Shown: positions 44,450 to 54,274 of the stretch, piece after piece
Numbering within the stretch: the first letter of the stretch is position 1
How the letters are laid out: each line of letters begins with the position of its first letter
NCBI RefSeq assembly: GCF_958450345.1
Contig: NC_088780.1
Coordinates: 98,406,226 to 98,470,225 of the forward strand
Length of the DNA stretch: 64,000 bases
Direction: 5' to 3'
Source: Calliphora vicina
Taxonomy: Eukaryota > Arthropoda > Insecta > Diptera > Calliphoridae
The notes under the pieces: generated by a model
Told to the model about the DNA's origin: nothing
Databases searched by the model: none
What the model saw: the letters and a program-made list of their open reading frames with translations, nothing else
Program-made: the position numbers and the translations under genes

Positions 44450-45396
44450 TTATTATAAGTAAACGAATTTCGGTCTGAAAAATGAGTGGTCACAGATCGA
44501 GCTCTTTTTCTTGATTAAACGCTTATTGGTCAAGTTATTAGCAAATTTAGATATTTTGGGTTTTTATATAAAAAATCGATTTTTGTTAAAAAATATGAGT
44601 GATCACAGATCGAGCTGATTTTCTTGATTAAAAGTTATTAGCGTATTTAGATATTTTGAGTTTTTATATAAAAAATCGAATTTTGGTCAAAAATATCACA
44701 GATCGAGCTCTTTTTTATTATTGCCCTTTTATTATTGCTTATTGCCCAAGTTATTAGCGAATTTAGATATTTTGAGTTTTTATATAAAAAATCGATTTTT
44801 GTTCAGGAATATGAGTGATCACGGATCGAGCTGCTTTTCTTGATTAAACGCTTATTGGCCAAGTTATTAGCGAATTTAAATATTTTGAGTTTTTATATAA
44901 AAAATCGATTTTTGGCTAGAAATATGAGTGATCACAGATCGAGCTCCTTTTCTTGATTAAACGCTTATTGCCCAAGTTATTAGCGAATTTAGATATTTTG
45001 AGTTTTTATATAAAAAATTGAATTTTGGTCAGAAATATGAGTGATCACAGATCGAGCTCTATTTCTTAATTAAACGCTTATTGGCCAAGTTATTAGCGAA
45101 TTTAGATATTTTGAGTTTTAATATAAAAAATTGAATTTTGGTCAGAAATATTAGTGATCACAGATCAAACTCCTTTTCTTGATTAAACGCTTATTGGCCA
45201 ATTTATTAGCGAATTTAGATATTTTGAGTTTTTATATAAAAAATCGATTTTTGTTCAGGAATATGAGTGATCACGGATCGAGCTCCTTTTCTTGATTAAA
45301 CGCTTATTGGCCAAGTTATTATCGATTAAAGCTATTGTGAGTTTTTATACAAGTAATCGAATTTTGGTCTGAAATATGATCACAGACCGATGTATT
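44440..45396 (+). repeat. 113-bp tandem array, about eight units
   Basis: Each unit contains GAGTGATCACAGATCGAGCT, TTCTTGATTAAACGCTTATT, AAGTTATTAGCGAATTTAGA and TATTTTGAGTTTTTATATAA in this order, with a period of about 113 bp in full units; two early units are shortened. Units differ by a few substitutions, with alternating ATCGATTTTTG and ATCGAATTTTGG ends. It lies between the two lectin genes. No coding potential. Confidence 0.85.
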
Positions 45397-45514
45397 TTGC
45401 AGATGTATTTAATAAGTGGGTGTATTAGTGGACGTGGTCATTTTAAGTCATTTAAACAAAAAATTAGCCAAATCGAAAAAAGTGGGCGTGGTCAATTTTT
45501 CATTCCGTAAAAAC

Positions 45515-46940
45515 TAGGGTATTCATTCGACTAATGATCGTTCGATTAATCGAATAATTTCTTACGAATAATAATTCGAACAATTTTATGTAGAATAATC
45601 GAATAAAACGAATAAATGTTCATATATATTTAAATTTATTAAATTGCTTAAAATTTTTCATAATTTCAAATTTAAATAAGTAATAATGATTCATAAAAAT
45701 TGTATTGTTTCTGAAATTCGACAAATAACTAAAGACAAAGGAACTTTCGATCACTGTAGATGAGTGTTCCGCTAGCTGCTTCTATAAATATATAAATAAA
45801 TCTGCAAGAAGTTACAATTCTAAAAACAAATCTTTCAAAATTTTTAACTTAGGACTTGAACCAATGAAAATAAAAGGTACGGAATAAAATATTTGTTATT
45901 TAGCTGGCGAAATATTAGAAGAATCGCAATTAATAATCAAACTATTAACTTTGATTAAAGTGGAGTTGAATGTGATGGAGAATGTGATTTTGAAACGGTC
46001 TTCGAAAGTGATATTGAGGATGATATTTATAATGACTACATTGAAATAGATGAAGGCCATGATCTTAAAATATATGTATGTAAGTGATGTTATTAACCGC
46101 GTATGTAAGTGTTGCAAAATATTTAATAAATCGAATGATGAACACAAATATTGCAAACTAACGTTTTGTTGCAAGAAAAGCATGGAGTTCGTCTTATACA
46201 CGATTTTGAACATCGTTGAACATCTTTGTCTAAGATGGTAATAAACTTTTCGCGTATTTGTAAATGCGTCAATCATGCACTCCCTGACTTCAAATTAGCC
46301 ACGATCACTGACAATGATATCAAACTTTGGACAGATTCCCTTTATTATGTAATTCGCCAAGACCACTTTATTAAGCAAAGATTCGGCAACGTTGATTGAG
46401 CTTGATGTATAATACAATTTGTTATAAATAATTTAGATAAAGTGAATAATTAATTTACTAAAGAATTAGTTACTCAATTTAAAACCTGAATTAGTGAACG
46501 AAATAAAAAAGTTCTTAATACGTTTATATTTTATTTGAATTCAGGATCATGTCCAACTAGTTCAAATTTTTTAAAGCATAGCTCCAAAACGGAAACCAAA
46601 GAGTTTACTAGTCAATTATTTTGAAGATTGTTCGGGAGTTAATCTGATCAGAATATTTCTGTTGAAAATTTAATGATGGACTTTGTTTTCGAATGTTTTT
46701 TAACATTATCAATACTTGAATTGTTAACTTTAACGTTATTTTTTGTTTTTATTTAACAATAAAATATTAAAAAACCGACATCAAAACTTCATTCTTTACT
46801 TTTTTAAAAAAAATTAAATTATTCGAATACTTCGATTAATTTTAAACGTGTGATCGAATTATTCGAACAAGTTAAAATCTCTTATTCGAATTATTCGTTT
46901 TATTCGAACAAGAGAAAAATCGAATAATTCGAATACCCTA
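45515..46940 (+). mobile_element. Internally deleted hAT, ATTCGAATACCCTA family, copy 3
   Basis: TAGGGTATTCATTCGACTAA at the left and AATTCGAATACCCTA at the right, with flanks GTAAAAAC (45507-45514) and GTAGAAAC (46941-46948) matching at seven of eight bases: an 8-bp hAT target duplication. Interior transposase remnants are as in copy 1 but frameshifted (YIEIDEGHDLKIY, INRVCKCCKIFNKSNDEHKY). 1426 bp. It was inserted into a Helitron end. Confidence 0.8.
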
Positions 46941-46948
46941 GTAGAAAC

Positions 46949-47060
46949 CTAAGTTGGGCTATGACCAACATTTTAAAAAAAATTGTCTAAATCGGTCCGG
47001 CCGTTCTCTACTGATGGATGCAATTGCCAACGAACGACATTTGATTTTTATTTATATAGA
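46949..47060 (-). mobile_element. Helitron 5' end fragment
   Basis: On the minus strand it starts TCTATATAAATAAAAATCAA after an A, followed by ATGTCGTTCGTTGGC and AGAACGGCCGGACCGATTTA, the familiar start of insect Helitrons. It is cut on its inner side by the hAT copy 45515-46940. Confidence 0.6.
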
Positions 47061-47400
47061 TTTCTCAAAATATGTTAAATTTGTTCCATTTTTTGTTCTA
47101 GTGGCCTGAGACAGGTTAATGGCCTGGGCAATTTTTAATAACTTTAAAATTTGTTTAACCAATTTTTGTCTTTTATATCTCATTACAACGACAATTACGT
47201 ATACATTTCGATTCTTTTATATTAAATTGCAAAATTAATTTTTTAATGGCAAAATTTTTACAAAAACTGAAAATATTGCATTTTTTTCCTGTAAATGCAG
47301 CTCAAACCTTTACTCAACGTGTTACTACAATACATGCAACAATTCTGGAGGGGGGTTGGGTAAGGCCAAAATTCGAAGTTTTTTTTGGAGTACTCAAGTA
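47061..47400 (-). mobile_element. Fragment of the 11125-12166 hAT family
   Basis: Reverse-complemented, it matches the left half of that element: TGTAACTAATTGTCG-type text, CAATTTAATATAAAAGAAT, GGCCATTAACCTGTCTCAGG. The end at about 47400 corresponds to the region inside the left arm. Confidence 0.5.
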
Positions 47401-47499
47401 TACATACATTATGAAATAATTCACTTTTTACAAATTTGATCCTAGATATCTTTTGACCATTTTATTTATTAATTGAATTGGATTATATTGACATATTAT

Positions 47500-47795
47500 A
47501 TATTAGTGGAAAGATAAATAAGTGTGTTTTTATATTTTATTTAAATTTAAGCCATATTGCAAAATAATCTATTGAAAAAATGTTTAACAATTTAAAAAAT
47601 TTTCTTTAATTAAAAAAAAATTCATTGATCCAATGAAATTATGTTGTCTAATGAAGCAATTTTAATGAAATTCTTGCGTTGTATCTAAAAAATACAATTC
47701 ACGTTGTGAAATATTTCATTGGATTAATGAAAAATTCTAATGAAATTGATTCATTGGATTTATGAAGCATAATTCTTGTAGTGCACTGTGCGTCA
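47500..47795 (-). repeat. Duplicated lectin 3' flank, copy B
   Basis: Immediate 3' flank of lectin gene 2, near-identical to 36470-36704 plus 37252-37282. It keeps the empty insertion site of the CCCAGCA element. Internally it has inverted motifs TTCATTGATCCAATGAA and TTCATTGGAT. Confidence 0.6.
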
Positions 47796-47892
47796 TTGTA
47801 GACACAATCTCAATTTCACTCAGTTAAGTACCATAAATTATAATTTAGATAAAAAACCTTACACTTATTTTATGCAAAATCCCGCATTTTAC

Positions 47893-48601
47893 TTAAGGAT
47901 TATGTGGATTAATATTAAAAACTATATCACGAAATGTTCGACTTTCCCCATCAACCTTCTTAAGACCATGCAGCAGTTGCCCCACCATTTCCTTCAACTC
48001 TACTTGCTGTTGTTTTATCATTTCCTCTTGGACTTTCTTTTGCATTTCCCCTTGATATTGATGACTGTATTCGCACATAAAACCAAGTTTATTGAAACAC
48101 TTATAATCATTCCATTCCATTGCGTTGGTCCAGCCAGTTTGGGCACAATATTCATTATTGCTAGCAAAATCTGGTTGTGCATTAGCCCAATTGGTGTAAG
48201 TGAATTTTCTACCAGTGGAGATCCATACAAATTGTCTGGGATTATCTTCATTAACAGCGCCACCCATCCACAGATTTGTTTTTTTGCCAAATATATCATT
48301 CAACAAGGCCGTTATCTCTTCAGATTTAAGCTTAGAATCGATGGTCACCAAACTCATGTTCATGCTGGCACACTTTGCCAGACCATCATACCAGGTAAAC
48401 TGTAACAATGTTTTAAAAGATCTCGAATTATTGATTTGTTTAAAAACGTTTGAAGTTAAATATTTTTACCTTTTGCTCACTTTCAATGAAATAAACATTC
48501 TTTTGGTTCGATACAAAAATATTTTCATTGCCTTTTATGACATAAAGTTTTGTGATAAATATTAAAAAAGTTACTAGCAGCACCTTACTAGATTTTGCCA
48601 T
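47893..48601 (-). CDS. Secreted C-type lectin, copy 2
   Basis: Exons 48601-48470 and 48399-47893 (minus), joined in phase 0 across a 70-bp intron, encode 212 residues. Structure as in copy 1: signal peptide 1-24, lectin domain with Cys54, 129, 145 and 153, QPD at 119-121 and WND at 140-142, then a Gln/Glu/Lys-rich tail. Relative to copy 1 the tail has lost two residues after CEYS and gained a C-terminal PHNP. Changes cluster in the tail and in solvent loops (GTVNGD to GAVNED, GNAQPD to ANAQPD), while calcium and sugar ligands are kept, so both copies look functional. Exon and intron sizes are nearly the same, showing a recent tandem duplication. Sugar specificity (galactose type) is inferred from QPD. 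Confidence 0.93.
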
Positions 48602-48629
48602 TTTGTTTATTTCATTTACTTTTGAAGAC

Positions 48630-48667
48630 TGCGGAGGAATTTATTAAATGGAAATTATTTATATATA
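48630..48667 (-). promoter_or_regulatory. Core promoter of lectin copy 2
   Basis: TATATATAAAT (48657-48667) lies about 32 bases upstream of CCGCAGTC, the position of the initiator in copy 1 (CCTCAGTAG there). The T to G change in the initiator could alter expression relative to copy 1. The upstream homology continues to about 49318, with an extra block near 49010-49075 absent from copy 1. Confidence 0.55.
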
Positions 48668-49316
48668 AAAATCTTGAAATGTAGAGAAATTTATTTCGGG
48701 TTGGTATTATAGATTTAAGTTTTTCTTTTGTTAACACACTAGTCAAATATCAATTGAATATAAGGGAAGAAGCTAATAATCGGCAAAGATCAAGGATAGT
48801 GTGATTTTTTTTGTAAAAATTTATATTTTTTACCATTATACTGTAATTACATAATACTTATATTTTACATATTACTTAGTTTCAGATTAAACATTTTCCC
48901 TCTATTATATTCCTTAATTAGAAACAAACTAAACATACATAATATTTAATTGTAGCGTATTATTTAGCTAATCAAAGAGTTAAACTTGCTGTAGATTTCA
49001 TTATTTAACGAGAGAATTTATTTGTATGTGATTTACCACAACATGGCGTACGAAAACAATTCGATATCGAAATTCTTAAGTGCTAAGGGAGCCTGTTTGA
49101 GTTCTGGACAAACCACAACTTAAAATAAATTCATCTGACGTTTACTTTATTACATAGTACATATACAATTTTAATCAAAACTTAATTTCATTCTTTTACC
49201 CAGTATTACCATTTATTTACAAATATACTACTTCAACGAATTTTGTGGGAAATGAAAATGTGAATAAAAACCGAAGTGGTCACATATTTCTAGTAAATAA
49301 TCATAAATAGTATAAT

Positions 49317-49937
49317 TATACCCTTCACCTTCGTGTGAATGGTATAATTGTAAGTGTATATAAGTGTGTCATTCCGTTTGTAATTTTCACAATATAATTT
49401 TCCGACCCTATATATATATTCTGGATCCTTATAGATAGCGGAGTCGATTAAGCCATGTTCGTCTGTCTGTCAGTCCGTCTGTCTGTTGAAATCAATTTTT
49501 GGATTGAAGACCCCAGATATATTTGGGATGCAAATCATTAATAATTCTGTCAGACATGCTTTCGAGAAGTTTCCTATTTAAAATCAGCATTCGGTTGACA
49601 AATGGCTGAGATATGAGGAAAAAACCAGGACAACCTCGATTTTTTTTACCTATATCTGGATTACTTAAGGTAGGGCCACACATGGCAAATATTTGCCCAA
49701 AAAAGCGTAACCACTTTTTTAGCACAAATTTGTTTGACGTGTTTACTCTTACAAGTGTTTTGTAAGATCAAGCAGCATCAAATAAAATAAAACTAAATTG
49801 TTTGTTTTGAATCATCAAAAAAACAACTTTGGAAAAAAAAATAATATTGTTTACCTACAAATATTTAAAATTTGTGATTTGAAGTATAATTTGGTGAAGG
49901 GTATATAAGATTCGGCCGAATATAACTCTCTTACTTG
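49317..49937 (+). mobile_element. DINE-1-like element, ATTCGG subfamily
   Basis: Starts TATACCCTTCACCTTCGTGT, then TTCCGACCCTATATATATAT, TCTGGATCCTTATAG, GTCGATTAAGCCATG with GTCTGTC repeats, and ends GATTCGGCCGAATATAAC then CTCTTACTTG in a T-run. It inserted in lectin 2's upstream region and ends the duplicated homology there. Non-coding. Confidence 0.75.
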
Positions 49938-50199
49938 TTTTATTTTAATATGTATTTGCGGAATTTGCACATGTGTGGGAGGCAAATTTTATATAGCGGC
50001 GCATGGTTTAGGAAAAATGTCGGAACAGTATCAACAAAAAACTCTTAAAAATGTGCCTAAACTTATTTGTTTCGTAAGTAAAATTTTGAGGTCGATATTT
50101 TCCGTCATTTATTCAGTTCGTTTTGCCAAATCAGCGTTCTACAACACTTGCAGATGATAAAATTGTTTTTTTTTTTTCAAAATTCGGGAAATGTTCCGA

Positions 50200-50460
50200 G
50201 CGCTTCGTCCATTTTACGGTTAAATACATTTCTGGATGAATGAGTGTGTCAACAAACAAATTTGTTTTTAAGTTGTCGAATTTGGTACGATACCAATATC
50301 CATGAGATCTTGGAACATCCAATCCGTACCGAAAAATCGGTTTGGTGTGGATTTTGGGTTGGTGGCGTTATCGTTATCCATATTTCTTTGAGAATGACGC
50401 ACGGTGACTCATATCCAATTTCATCGGCCAAAAGTCCAACTTTTTGTTAACTCCGATTTC
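50200..50460 (+). pseudogene. Mariner-type transposase fragment
   Basis: The plus strand reads CRIWYDTNIHEILEHPIRTE then KSVWCGFWVGGVI, the region between the first and second catalytic Asp of a widespread mariner-type transposase. The first Asp region is frameshifted (FLDE before a stop). Only a fragment remains. Confidence 0.65.
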
Positions 50461-50959
50461 AAAAATTGTAATGCCATTCAATGGTAAACACATTGAAACT
50501 ATGGTAGCCAAAAAAATAGATAAAAATATTGGCAATTGTGTGCGTGGCATGCTGTTAAATTAAAATATTTTATGTCATTTTATAAAAAATGTGATTTTTG
50601 TAAATTTGATCAGAAATAAATTATCATTACTCGCAAACTATTATAGACAATTGGATGATTTTTTCTTTGTTATGTTGGTAGGATAATAGTCTTTAAGAAC
50701 TGGTATGATTTGTCACTGTACCATTTATAACTGATGTGTTATTAATTTTTTCTCAGGTACTATATTTTAGTCAAATTTGAATTTCAGTGGAATAAAAGTG
50801 CTTAGGGACAAAAGGGGTTAAACAAATTTTACTACCAGGAGAAAGGCCAAAGTGTCCTCTTTGCGCCCATATATACTTGTTGACCTGTTTTGACCTGTTT
50901 GTTGAACACTTTTTTCATTTGAATGAAATTACTCCCAATTTTTTTTTCTATTTTTATTT

Positions 50960-51440
50960 TACCTATTCATATGTCTGGCGCAAAGTACAAGTCGCAATTT
51001 TGAAGATATTCCGATAAAATTTGGTACATAAATTTTTTTGGTACGAGGACAAAGCCTATTGAAAGTGACTGAAATCGGTCCATTATTTCACCTATCACCC
51101 ATACAAATGTTATCCCGAAATTATACGTAAATGGTTAATTTATATAGGTATCTACGCACCTAATTTTATGATGATCGGTCCATAATTAGTCATAGCTCCC
51201 ATATAAGACCCGCTTCCGAAAATCACTTTAAGGAGCATAAATCTCTTAAAAATTTTGGTATAAACACAAAATTCAACAGAAATACCTTCCATATAGACAT
51301 AAATCACACGACCTAATTTCATGGCGATCGGTCCATAATTAGTCATGGCTCCCATATAAGACCCGCTTCCGAAAATCTCTTTAGCGAGCATAAATCTCTT
51401 AAAAATGTTGGTATAAACACAAAATTCAACAGAAATTTGT
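50960..51440 (+). mobile_element. DINE-1-like internal fragment
   Basis: Contains GTACAAGTCGCAATTTTGAA, ATTATTTCACCTATC and two tandem units with CATAGCTCCCATATAAGACC and CTTCCGAAAATC, as in the 16023 subfamily. Both ends are absent. It sits between the two mariner fossils. Confidence 0.6.
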
Positions 51441-51649
51441 TTTCAGAAAAAAATTTTTTTTTTATCTTTTCATAAAAAATGAAAAAATTTTAAAAAATAT
51501 TTTATTTTTTATTTATAAGTAGGCACCTGAAAGGCATAGAACCATTTTCCAACACTCATTTCATAGGCGGATCAATTAGCTATTATATGCTTTTTAAATT
51601 TTTTGATTACCTCATTTGGTTCAAAAGTTATGACTTTTGCAACGAAAAA

Positions 51650-51771
51650 ACTCAAATGGCGCCACTGTGCGACGATGATCACCGTCAACGGCGAGCGCTA
51701 TAGAAGAATGAATTCCAACTTCTTTTGGCCTAAATTTGATGGCATGGCTATCTCACGCGGAAGTAATGTAA
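51650..51771 (+). pseudogene. Second piece of a mariner-type transposase
   Basis: TVNGERYRRMNSNFFWPKFD is the usual block after the GGVI motif in the same transposase type as 50200-50460, about 1.2 kb farther on. The intervening DNA includes a DINE-1 fragment, so the copy was split by insertion. Confidence 0.6.
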
Positions 51772-51954
51772 ACTGGCCACCGAGTTTGGGAAGTGTTGGC
51801 TCACTCGATTTATAGTCTAGATCGTGCCTCGTCCGAAAATTGGCTTAATTTGTTCTTGGCCTCAAAAGATAAGCAGTTCTTTTGGTTCGAAATTCATATG
51901 TTGCCAGAAAGATGGCAAAGAGTCATAGCTAACAATAGCCAATACTTTGAATAA
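51772..51954 (+). pseudogene. Mos1-like mariner transposase C-terminus
   Basis: A 60-codon frame ending in TAA reads WEVLAHSIYSLDRASS, then NWLNLFLASKDKQFF and LPERWQRVIANNSQYFE. This is the C-terminal end of a mariner transposase of the Mos1 type, with a deletion just after the YSPDLAPS-like segment that removes the third catalytic Asp. Its frame differs from the preceding fragment. Confidence 0.75.
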
Positions 51955-52129
51955 ATTATTATTTTACAAATGTTTCAAAATAAAAACTAAAAATTTTAAA
52001 AAAAAATCCTAATTGATCATTAAGGAACTTTTATTCTAGGCCAAGGAAATACCAAAATTCAACATTTTCTTAATTTTGAAATGTATTTTTTTGCACTCGT
52101 AAATTTACAGGTGTTTACTCACTTTTGAG

Positions 52130-52261
52130 ACTGTGTGTATTTTAAAACCCCGTAGCGCCACTCCTTAAGGTTCTGGAATATATTTCTGTTAAGCCTATGT
52201 GTAATTTCATCTCAATCGGATCAAGAATTAATTCCAACATACATATGTACATATATATAGA
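52130..52261 (-). mobile_element. Possible Helitron 5' end
   Basis: Minus-strand TCTATATATATGTACATATG after an A, followed by TTGATCCGATTGAGATGAAA and a long unassigned stretch, resembles a Helitron start. No CTAG end found. Confidence 0.35.
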
Positions 52262-53577
52262 TTATACCTCATTGTACACTCTTACTTGTTCAAAATTTCG
52301 TTCAATACAATTTGATATCCAACACATTTTTTTCCTCCCTGATATACATCCAAAAAGTATGCTACATTTAAAATTCAAAACAATTTCATTATGCAAGAGT
52401 TTTTTTTTACAATTCTAATGACCCCCCGATGAAGAGAAAAAATGCGAACAATTGGCCATGAAAAAGTCCTTTTCAAAAGCAAAAAAATTAGCCCTCTAAA
52501 ACTGTGTACATTTTCTATTAACTTTATTAATTGGAAAATTGAATGGTGGAAAAGCTCAGTGTATACAAAAAAAACAAACTTTATTATATTTAAAATTGTG
52601 GGTTGTAAAATTGAAATTAAAAAAAAAAACAAATTGACTTCTAATAAATGAGGGGAGGTTTTACAAGTATTTCGAACATAACATTTTTTATTTTTTTTTA
52701 GGAATCTATTGTGGTCAACACTATTATTAATATTTGATTGACGTTTGGGTAAAACTCTTGCCAAAAAACAAAATAGAAAATAATAAAAAAAAAACGACAG
52801 ATGTTTGAAATGTAATTAGAAAATTAAATCAATTAAACCAGGTGGTGTCCAAGTTAAGGAGTATGGAAATCAACAAACAAATACCAGTTCTATACATAAA
52901 ATGAAAAACAAATACTGGGACGTATGAATGATTCTCAGTAGTACCTACCTACTATGAAATTTAACTAAGGATGATATTTACCAAGTTAAGTAAATACTCA
53001 TATTTAAGTACAGTAAAGAAATAATAATAAAGTTTATTTGTAAATACAAATATGTATATAAAAAATAAATAAAAAATAAACATATAATACTCTATTAACT
53101 AATTGCAACCATCAACCAACCAACCAATATCATCATGATGACAAGGAAGGTTTCATTTCCTTTTTTTTATGACAAAATAACAACACAATTTTTCTATAAA
53201 AAATCCTATATTTTCTTTTTTTTTTACCACTCAATTGTAGTCAGTTTTCACAATTTTGGACTATTACATATGACTGAGGGCATGTGTTCATATGTATGAG
53301 TGCAATTGGTTGTGTGTGTGTGAGTGTATAAAACCCTGTATTATCACATTGTAATTTCATTAAATTCACTCTATAATTTCACCCAAAATAAAATTGAAAA
53401 AACATGTCAAATTGTTTTGACAACCCCATTTAAACGGAGCAAACGAACGCAACAATTTTCAAACATCTAAACGTACATTTTCACTAAATTTTTGTTGTTG
53501 TTGTTTTTTATTTATTCAATTGTTGTTGTAAACATAAACATTACATTTGTATTTATATGAAAATGTATGAAAAAAAA
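52262..53577. other. Gene-free AT-rich stretch
   Basis: AT-rich sequence with short TTGTTGTTG and GTGTGTGTG runs (near 53314 and 53497). Open frames here are short and without domains. No gene supported. Confidence 0.35.
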
Positions 53578-54274
53578 CAAGTAAGAAAGTATGGTCGGTC
53601 AAGGCCGATCATATAATACCCTACACTAAGTAAAAGTGCAAAAACATTTTACTTTTAAAATATGTATAATTTATATTCGTGACTGATTTTTGGAAGTGGG
53701 CCTTATATGGGAGTAGGCTAGCCAGACGTACTTTTTTCAGCAGTACGCGTACTTTTTTTTAGTCAATGTACTGCTGTCTGCATAACCCTTAAAAAAGTAC
53801 GCTAAAGTACTTTTTTTTGCCTTTTGTACTTTTATTTGTACTTTTTTCTCTGTTTAGCATTTTCAGTAACATTTTTTTTCAGTGCAGAAAGAATCACATA
53901 GTTTGAAGCGCCCTGTTAAAATGTTTTTACAACCAGAACACATTTGTGGCGACAAACCGAAAAATTTTTCATTGTATTTTATATTAGAAGCAAAAAATCG
54001 CTAGTCGTGACGACTTTTCTTCTTTATATTAATCAGTCGTTAATCGCCAGAATTGTGATCAATCTGTTAATCAAAACAAAACGTAAATATTGCTCATATG
54101 TTGCAAACGTCTTTTTAGAAAAGCGAATAAAATAAAGAATTTTCAATATAAAAAAGTTTGTAAAGCAGAATATCGAATAATTTATAAATTTTTAAATAAA
54201 ATGTTGATAAGTTCACAGTAAGTAACATTTATATTTCAATTGTAAATATAAACAGCAAAACTTTATTTTTAGAA

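Noticed and set aside
44440..45396. CRISPR-like regular repeats
   Set aside because: Units are contiguous 113-bp repeats without unique spacers, in a eukaryotic genome; a tandem array explains them.
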